A stretch of 64,000 bases of DNA from JBBQXK01 sp052387255 (GTDB lineage: Bacteria; Pseudomonadota; Alphaproteobacteria; Rhodobacterales; Rhodobacteraceae). A program made the translations under genes and the position numbers. The notes beneath the pieces were generated by a model that ran no database searches, was not told the origin of the DNA, and saw only the letters and a program-made list of their open reading frames with translations. The stretch spans positions 1-64,000 of the forward strand of contig JBQTJI010000015.1 in assembly GCA_052387255.1 (NCBI GenBank), in the 5' to 3' direction. Position 1 is the stretch's first letter. Every line of letters starts with the position of its first letter. Positions 59,301 through 64,000 of this stretch are shown here, in pieces.

Positions 59301-60894
59301 CGCTCATGTCGGATGGCCTGCCGATACTGCGCAGAATCTCGGCCGCCGCGTTGCGCCCCGGCGCGCCCATCACGCCGCCGCCGGGATGGGTGGACGACCC
59401 GCACATCCACAGGTCGCGGATGGGCGAGCGGTACTGCGCATAGCCGGGGACGGGGCGGTTGAACAGCAGCTGGTCGAAGGTCAGCTCGCCTTGGAAGATG
59501 TTGCCTTCGGTCAGCCCGACCTCGGTCTCAAGTTCGCGCGGCGTGCGAACTTCGACGTGCAACACCCTGTTCCTGAAGCCGGGCGCGTAGGCCTCGATCT
59601 GATCGAGGCAGGTGTCGCGGAAGGCGTCGCGGTCGGCATCGGTCCAGTCGCGGCCTTCGATCCTGGGCGGGGCGTATTGCACGAAGCAGGACATGAAATG
59701 CTTGCCTGGCGGGGCCATGGTGGGGTCGATCATGGTGGGGATCATCATGTCCTGGAACGGATCGCGCGAAAAGCGGCCCGCCTTCCAGTCGTCATAGGCG
59801 CGTTCCATGCGGGGGATGCTGTCGGTGAAGTGCAGATCCCCCTTGAGCATCGGCGACCCTTCGGGCAGCGCCGGGAACACCGGGGCGGCGTCGAGTGCGA
59901 TGTTCAGCTTGCCGCTGGACCCCCGCGTCTTGAACTTTCGGACCGAGGCCACGAAGTCGCCCGGCAGATGGCGTTCCTCGACGTGTTTCAGGAAGGTGCG
60001 CTTGACGTCCATGTTGGAAACCACGCGGGCGGCGCTGATCACCTCGCCGTCGTCCAGCATCACGCCGGTCGCGCGGTCGCCCGCGACCATGATCCGCGCC
60101 ACACCCTTGCCCGCCTCGATCCGGCCCCCCGCCGCGCGGAAGGATGCGGCGAGTGCCTTGGTGATCGACCCCATGCCGCCGCGCGCAAACCCCCAGGCCC
60201 CGATGTTGCCGTCCACGTCGCCCATGTAGTGGTGCAAGAGGACATAGGCCGACCCCGGCGACATGGGGCCAAGCGCGGTGCCGATGATCGCGCTGACGGC
60301 GAGATAGCCCTTGATCACGGGATTCTCGAAGTATTCGTCGAGAAAGTCCGAAATGCTCATGGTCCAGAAGCGGATCATCTGCGCGATCTGGGGGCCGGAC
60401 ATCCTGCCCACCGTGCGGCCCAGGTACGCCAGTTCCGACAGGTCGCGGGGGCGGAAACTGGCCGGATCGGGGGGCGTGCGCATCAGCAGGGGCCGGATGA
60501 ACCGGCAGAACCGCAGGATGTCGCGGGAATAGCGGTCGTAAGCCTCGGCGTCCCGCGCCGAATGGCGCTGGAACTCGCGCCGGTTGGCGTCGTGGTCGCG
60601 GAACATGGCAAGGTATCCGCCACCTTCCGTGAACACCGCGCCGCCCTCGTAGGGCAGGATCTGCAACCCGTGCCTGACCAGGTCGAGGTCGCGCATGATC
60701 TCGGGGCGGAACAGCGACGAGACATAGGAACAGTTGGAATAGGTGAAGCCGGGGTACAGCTCGCGGCTGACCGCAGCCCCGCCGATCCAGTCGTTCTTTT
60801 CCACGACGCAGACCGACAGCCCGGCCCTTGCCAGATAGCAGGCGGTGACAAGGCCGTTGTGGCCAGCCCCGATGATCAGCGCGTCAAGGGTCAT
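59281..60894 (-). CDS. NAD(P)/FAD-dependent oxidoreductase, PYROXD2/phytoene desaturase-like, copy 2
   Basis: A 537-residue paralogue of the preceding flavoprotein. The FAD loop is LIIGAGHNGLVTACYLARAG and the C-terminal block is DLWMCGSSTHPGGGVMGAPGRNAA. The two share overall layout (N-terminal Rossmann, central substrate domain, C-terminal FAD motif) but differ widely, so the duplication is old. The ATG at 60894 lies 7 bases after the aminotransferase stop. The family (human PYROXD2-like) has no well-defined substrate. Confidence 0.83.
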   Translation of the reverse strand: MTLDALIIGAGHNGLVTACYLARAGLSVCVVEKNDWIGGAAVSRELYPGFTYSNCSYVSSLFRPEIMRDLDLVRHGLQILPYEGGAVFTEGGGYLAMFRDHDANRREFQRHSARDAEAYDRYSRDILRFCRFIRPLLMRTPPDPASFRPRDLSELAYLGRTVGRMSGPQIAQMIRFWTMSISDFLDEYFENPVIKGYLAVSAIIGTALGPMSPGSAYVLLHHYMGDVDGNIGAWGFARGGMGSITKALAASFRAAGGRIEAGKGVARIMVAGDRATGVMLDDGEVISAARVVSNMDVKRTFLKHVEERHLPGDFVASVRKFKTRGSSGKLNIALDAAPVFPALPEGSPMLKGDLHFTDSIPRMERAYDDWKAGRFSRDPFQDMMIPTMIDPTMAPPGKHFMSCFVQYAPPRIEGRDWTDADRDAFRDTCLDQIEAYAPGFRNRVLHVEVRTPRELETEVGLTEGNIFQGELTFDQLLFNRPVPGYAQYRSPIRDLWMCGSSTHPGGGVMGAPGRNAAAEILRSIGRPSDMSDAYAVL

Positions 60895-60901
60895 CGCCGG
60901 A

Positions 60902-62296
60902 TCAGCCCCCGATCGCGTCCTTGACCGGACTGACGCGTTCAAGCGTTTCCAGCGTCAGGTCGACGGCGGTTTCCACGGCGCGCAGCGTGTCGGTCAGGCA
61001 GGTGTCGTCCAGGCCGTGCGCCTCGCACATGAACCAGGGCTCGCGGCTGTCGGGTTCGCAGATCACGCCCAGGTCGTGCAGGAAATGGGCCATCTGGTCG
61101 TAGAAGGTATAGTCCGACGTCTTCCACGCGCGATAGTTGTCGGGGGCCTTTGCGGCGAAGAACAGGCCGAACATCGACGGATGCCCGGTGTAGGAATGCA
61201 CGATGCCGCGCGCGTTCAGGATCGTGGAAATCCCCGCCTTCAGCCGCTCGCCGTAAGCGGCAAGGGTTTCCAGCGCAGGCGTCTCGTCCAGGATGCGCAG
61301 GCATTCCTCGGCGGCGGCAAGGCTCACGGAGTGGGCGGTGTAGGTGCCGCCATGCGACGCCCCGCCATAGCGGAAGGTGCGCATCACATCCTCGCGCCCC
61401 GCCACCAGCGAAATCGGATAGCCGTTGGCGACGGCCTTGGCAAAGGTGGTGATGTCGGGACGCACGCCCATGATGCCCTGGATGCCACTCTTGCCCACGC
61501 GGAACCCGGTCTTGACCTCGTCGATGATCAGCATGACGCCGTACTGGTCGCACAGCCGCCGGGCCAGTTGCACATATTCGACCTGCGCCGTGATCGCGCA
61601 GCAGTTGCCCTGGATCGGCTCGATCAGCATCGCGGCCAGATGGTCGCCGTGGCGGCGGAAGGTATCCTCCAGCCGCTGGAAATCGTTCATCGGCACCAGA
61701 TGGGCCAGTTGTTTCACCGTCTGGGGAATGCCCTTGCCGTAGGGGACGACTTCGGGATCAAGGTTCGACCCCGCGTCCCAATCCTCGACGTTCGCCATCC
61801 ACATCGCGGCGTCGAACAGCCCGTGATAGCCGCCCTCGACCAGCAGATAGCTTTCGCGCCCCGTGAAGGCGCGGGCCAGGCGCAGCGCGGCCATCACCGC
61901 CTCGGTCCCCGAGTTGGAAAAGCGCACCAGTTCAGCGGCAGGCACCATCTTGGCGATACGGTCGGCGACGATCAGTTCGCGCTCGGTCGACAGGGCGAAG
62001 ACGCCGCCCACCTGCATGCCGCGCATCGCGGCGGCATCGACGCGGTCGTCGGCATAGCCCAGGATCGCCGGGCCATAGCCCAGGCGGTAATCGACGTAAG
62101 CATTGCCGTCGATGTCCCAGGTGCGCCCGCCCTTGCCGTGGTGGACATAGATCGTGCGGTCGTCACCCCAGTAGCGGAAGGTGGACGCCACCCCCAGCGG
62201 CAGGCGTTTCACCGCCCGCGCGAACTGCGCGTTGGACCGGGTCAGGTCGCGGGTGGGGGCGGGGCCCTGTTGCCGGGTGAAGGTGGGGGACAGCAT
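60902..62296 (-). CDS. Class III pyridoxal-phosphate aminotransferase
   Basis: A 464-residue PLP enzyme close to glutamate-1-semialdehyde aminomutase-like proteins. Landmarks are RFSNSGTEAVMAALRLAR, the PLP Asp in LIIDEVKTGFR and the Schiff-base Lys in TTFAKAVANGYP. AGGAGAAG precedes the ATG at 62296; a longer frame upstream is read through the operator region and is rejected. It is the promoter-proximal gene of the whole leftward block, and would act on an amine or amino acid from the pathway, or on a derived aldehyde. Confidence 0.88.
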   Translation of the reverse strand: MLSPTFTRQQGPAPTRDLTRSNAQFARAVKRLPLGVASTFRYWGDDRTIYVHHGKGGRTWDIDGNAYVDYRLGYGPAILGYADDRVDAAAMRGMQVGGVFALSTERELIVADRIAKMVPAAELVRFSNSGTEAVMAALRLARAFTGRESYLLVEGGYHGLFDAAMWMANVEDWDAGSNLDPEVVPYGKGIPQTVKQLAHLVPMNDFQRLEDTFRRHGDHLAAMLIEPIQGNCCAITAQVEYVQLARRLCDQYGVMLIIDEVKTGFRVGKSGIQGIMGVRPDITTFAKAVANGYPISLVAGREDVMRTFRYGGASHGGTYTAHSVSLAAAEECLRILDETPALETLAAYGERLKAGISTILNARGIVHSYTGHPSMFGLFFAAKAPDNYRAWKTSDYTFYDQMAHFLHDLGVICEPDSREPWFMCEAHGLDDTCLTDTLRAVETAVDLTLETLERVSPVKDAIGG

Positions 62297-62377
62297 GCGA
62301 CTTCTCCTGTCCGGTCGGCAGATGCGCGGACCGGACGCCTCTTGCGGGGCTGTTTCTGCGACCATCTGGCAGGATTC

Positions 62378-62414
62378 TGACTGGACTGTCAATATAATTC
62401 TGACTGCACAGTCA
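62378..62414. promoter_or_regulatory. Two tandem palindromic operators in the divergent control region
   Basis: TGACTGGACTGTCA (62378-62391) and TGACTGCACAGTCA (62401-62414) are two inverted repeats, the second perfect (TGACTG/CAGTCA around two bases). They are 23 bases apart, about two helical turns, and both are embedded in a 22-base direct repeat (62375-62396 and 62398-62419) with two mismatches, including a following AATATA. They lie between the TetR gene and the aminotransferase gene and carry TTGAC- and TATA-like hexamers on the minus strand, so repressor binding would block transcription of the block. Confidence 0.8.
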
Positions 62415-62509
62415 ATATAGCGTCAAACCCGCCGGTTTCCCCTTTTCACGGGCGCAGCTTTCCTTACATAGGCGGAACTGTTCCGGCCCCTGCATGCGAG
62501 GCCCATCCG

Positions 62510-63169
62510 ATGCCCGACACCGCGCCCCTTCCCGCCGACCCCCCGTCGCGCAAGCAGCCGCGCGGGGCTCGCCGCCAGCAACTGATCGAGGCGACGATCG
62601 AGACGCTGGCCGAGGTCGGCTATGCCCGCACCACGCTGACCGCCGTCGCCTCGCGCGCGGGGCTGTCGCACGGGCTGGTCAACTTTCACTTCGAGACCAA
62701 GGAAAAGCTGCTGACCGAAACCATGCTGTACCTCGCCGAAGAGTATCGCGCGAACTGGGCGGCGGCGCTGGAAGGGGCCGGTCCGGGGGCGGCGGTCCGG
62801 CTGAACGCGCTCTTGCAGGCCGATTTCAACCCGGCGATCTGCACGCCCGCGCGGCTGTCGGCCTGGTGTTCGTTCTGGGGCGAGGCACAGAGCCGCCCGC
62901 TGTATCAGGAAAGCTGCGGGTCGAACGACGAGGCCTACAACCGCACGATGGAGGGCGTCTGCGCCGCCCTGATCGCCGAGGGTGGCTATGCCGGCGACCC
63001 GGCGCGCATCGCGCGGGTGCTGCGGGTGACGACCGAGGGCGTCTGGCTCGACCTGATGACCATGGTGCAGCCCTATGACCGGGATGAGGCGCGGGCCACG
63101 CTGATGACCTGTGCCGCGGCGTTCTTTCCGCGCCACTTCACCGACCGGGGGCTGCTTCAGGCCAACTGA
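62510..63169 (+). CDS. TetR/BetI-like transcriptional regulator
   Basis: A 219-residue TetR-type repressor. The helix-turn-helix spans about residues 24-70 (LIEATIETLAEVGYARTTLTAVASRAG, then LSHGLVNFHFETKEKLL), closest to BetI-type repressors, followed by an all-helical ligand domain. GAGG lies 8 bases before the ATG. It is divergent from the catabolic/transport block and its gene start is 96 bases from the nearer operator, the expected layout for autoregulated local control with the substrate or a pathway intermediate as inducer. Confidence 0.88.
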   Translation: MPDTAPLPADPPSRKQPRGARRQQLIEATIETLAEVGYARTTLTAVASRAGLSHGLVNFHFETKEKLLTETMLYLAEEYRANWAAALEGAGPGAAVRLNALLQADFNPAICTPARLSAWCSFWGEAQSRPLYQESCGSNDEAYNRTMEGVCAALIAEGGYAGDPARIARVLRVTTEGVWLDLMTMVQPYDRDEARATLMTCAAAFFPRHFTDRGLLQAN

Positions 63170-63275
63170 ACGGCGGCGTCGATTTGCCGGAAGCCGACGG
63201 TTGGTCCTTGCCCGCAGGGCCGGTCCCGGCAAGGTCTGCGCGACGATTGCCGCAGCCCCGAGGGAACCCACGCGC

Positions 63276-64000
63276 ATGGCCATGCATCTGAAACGGGCCG
63301 AAGCTGCGGCGGCGGGTGCGGCACAGTCGCTGACCGACACCGTCCGGGCGCTGCTGGACGAACTGTCGTCCGGGCGCGAGGCGGCGGCGCTGCGCATGGC
63401 GCGCGAATTCGACGGCTGGACCGGGCCGGTCGAGGTGACGGCGCAGGCGATGGCCGAGGCGGCGGCGCGGGTGCCGCAGGACATCCGCGATGCCATCCTC
63501 TGGGCGCATGACAACATCCGCGCCTTTGCCCTGGCACAACGGGCGTCGGCCACCGACATCGCGGTGGAACTGCGCCCCGGCCTGTGGGCCGGGCACCGGC
63601 ACATCCCCGTGGCCGCCGCCGGGTGCTATGTGCCGGGCGGGCGCTATGCCCATGTCGCCAGTGCGCTGATGACCGTGGCCACGGCGCGGGCGGCGGGGGT
63701 GGGGCATGTGGCCGCCGTGACGCCGCCGCGCCCCGGTGCGCCGGCGGGCGTGCCCGACGCCGTGCTGTTCGCGCTGCAGGTGGCGGGGGCGGACCGGGTG
63801 CTGGCGCTCGGGGGTGTGCAGGCGGTGGCGGCCCTGGCCTATGGCCTGTTCGGCCTGCCGCCCGCCGACATCCTGGCCGGTCCCGGCAACCCGTTCGTGG
63901 CCGAGGCGAAGCGGCTGCTGTACGGTCCCGTCGGCATCGACATGATGGCCGGGCCGACCGACGTGCTGGTGCTGGCCGATGCCACGGCGGATGCGCGGCT
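63276..64000 (+). CDS. Histidinol dehydrogenase family protein (HpsN-like), partial
   Basis: The frame is open from an ATG at 63276 to the window end (241 residues), so the gene is cut. VAAAGCYVPGGRYAHVASALMTVATARAAGV, LGGVQAVAALAYG, LAGPGNPFVAEAKRLLYG and AGPTDVLVLADA match the NAD-dependent HisD fold. The Cys-Tyr-Val-Pro-Gly-Gly-Arg-Tyr-Ala-His block is more like the sulfopropanediol dehydrogenase (HpsN) branch than biosynthetic HisD, suggesting oxidation of an alcohol such as 2,3-dihydroxypropane-1-sulfonate. A second ATG 6 bases on is possible. It follows the TetR gene in the same direction, 106 bases away. Confidence 0.8.
   Translation, partial: MAMHLKRAEAAAAGAAQSLTDTVRALLDELSSGREAAALRMAREFDGWTGPVEVTAQAMAEAAARVPQDIRDAILWAHDNIRAFALAQRASATDIAVELRPGLWAGHRHIPVAAAGCYVPGGRYAHVASALMTVATARAAGVGHVAAVTPPRPGAPAGVPDAVLFALQVAGADRVLALGGVQAVAALAYGLFGLPPADILAGPGNPFVAEAKRLLYGPVGIDMMAGPTDVLVLADATADAR

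Noticed and set aside
63205..63238. CCTTGCC/GGCAAGG stem after the TetR gene as a terminator
   Set aside because: A 7-bp stem with a long loop and no T-run; too weak to call.

Overview
The window reads as chromosomal DNA of a high-GC alphaproteobacterium, most likely a Rhodobacteraceae (Roseobacter/Rhodobacter-like) species. Pointers are the strong G+C bias in every codon third position, the gene families present (PAS_5 protein, class II DAHP synthase, gamma carbonic anhydrase, M23 peptidase/bactofilin pair, DMSP-lyase-family cupin, betaine-type Rieske oxygenases) and dense operons joined by ATGA or TGATG overlaps. I see no rRNA, tRNA, insertion sequence or CRISPR array. The first 150 bases are full of G and C homopolymers and may be a poor contig end.

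Layout. 0-3 kb: a branched-chain amino-acid-type ABC importer (binding protein, LivG, LivF; permeases presumably off the left edge). 3-9 kb: PQQ-type sugar dehydrogenase, a Lys-rich orphan, a GlxA-type AraC regulator, a CatB-like acetyltransferase, class II DAHP synthase and a PAS protein. 9-12 kb: a tightly coupled yicC-gmk-gamma carbonic anhydrase-neuB run. 11-22.3 kb: a surface-glycan region with nonulosonic (sialic/legionaminic-type) acid synthase, hydrolysing epimerase, CMP-sugar synthetase, PtmA-like SDR and PtmF-like oxidoreductase, several glycosyltransferases and two adjacent Kdo-transferase-like (GT30) genes. 22-39 kb: mostly housekeeping and envelope genes (DUF502, psuK/psuG, DsbA-like, amidase, PBP1A, prfB, a secreted CAP-RTX protein, M23 peptidase plus bactofilin, DUF455, a periplasmic caspase-like/Sel1 protein with a Gly-rich lipoprotein, Bcp). 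39-47.5 kb: AsmA/YhdP-like giant, queA, MFS, DUF924, lpd.

47.6-63.2 kb is the most interesting part: a nearly continuous minus-strand block encoding a class III aminotransferase, two paralogous PYROXD2-like flavoproteins, a GcvT-type aminomethyltransferase, two Rieske oxygenase alpha subunits (both with the Glu-x2-His-x4-His iron site typical of quaternary-ammonium oxygenases), a PotFGHI-like ABC importer, a DMSP-lyase-family cupin and a YtcJ-like amidohydrolase. A divergent BetI-like TetR gene faces it across two tandem palindromic operators. The likely logic is import of an N- or S-methylated zwitterion, oxidative demethylation with capture of C1 units on tetrahydrofolate, and further breakdown; the substrate is not known to me. 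A HisD/HpsN-like dehydrogenase runs off the right edge.

Three kinds of dispersed palindromic repeats lie in intergenic gaps, two of them overlapping stop codons.
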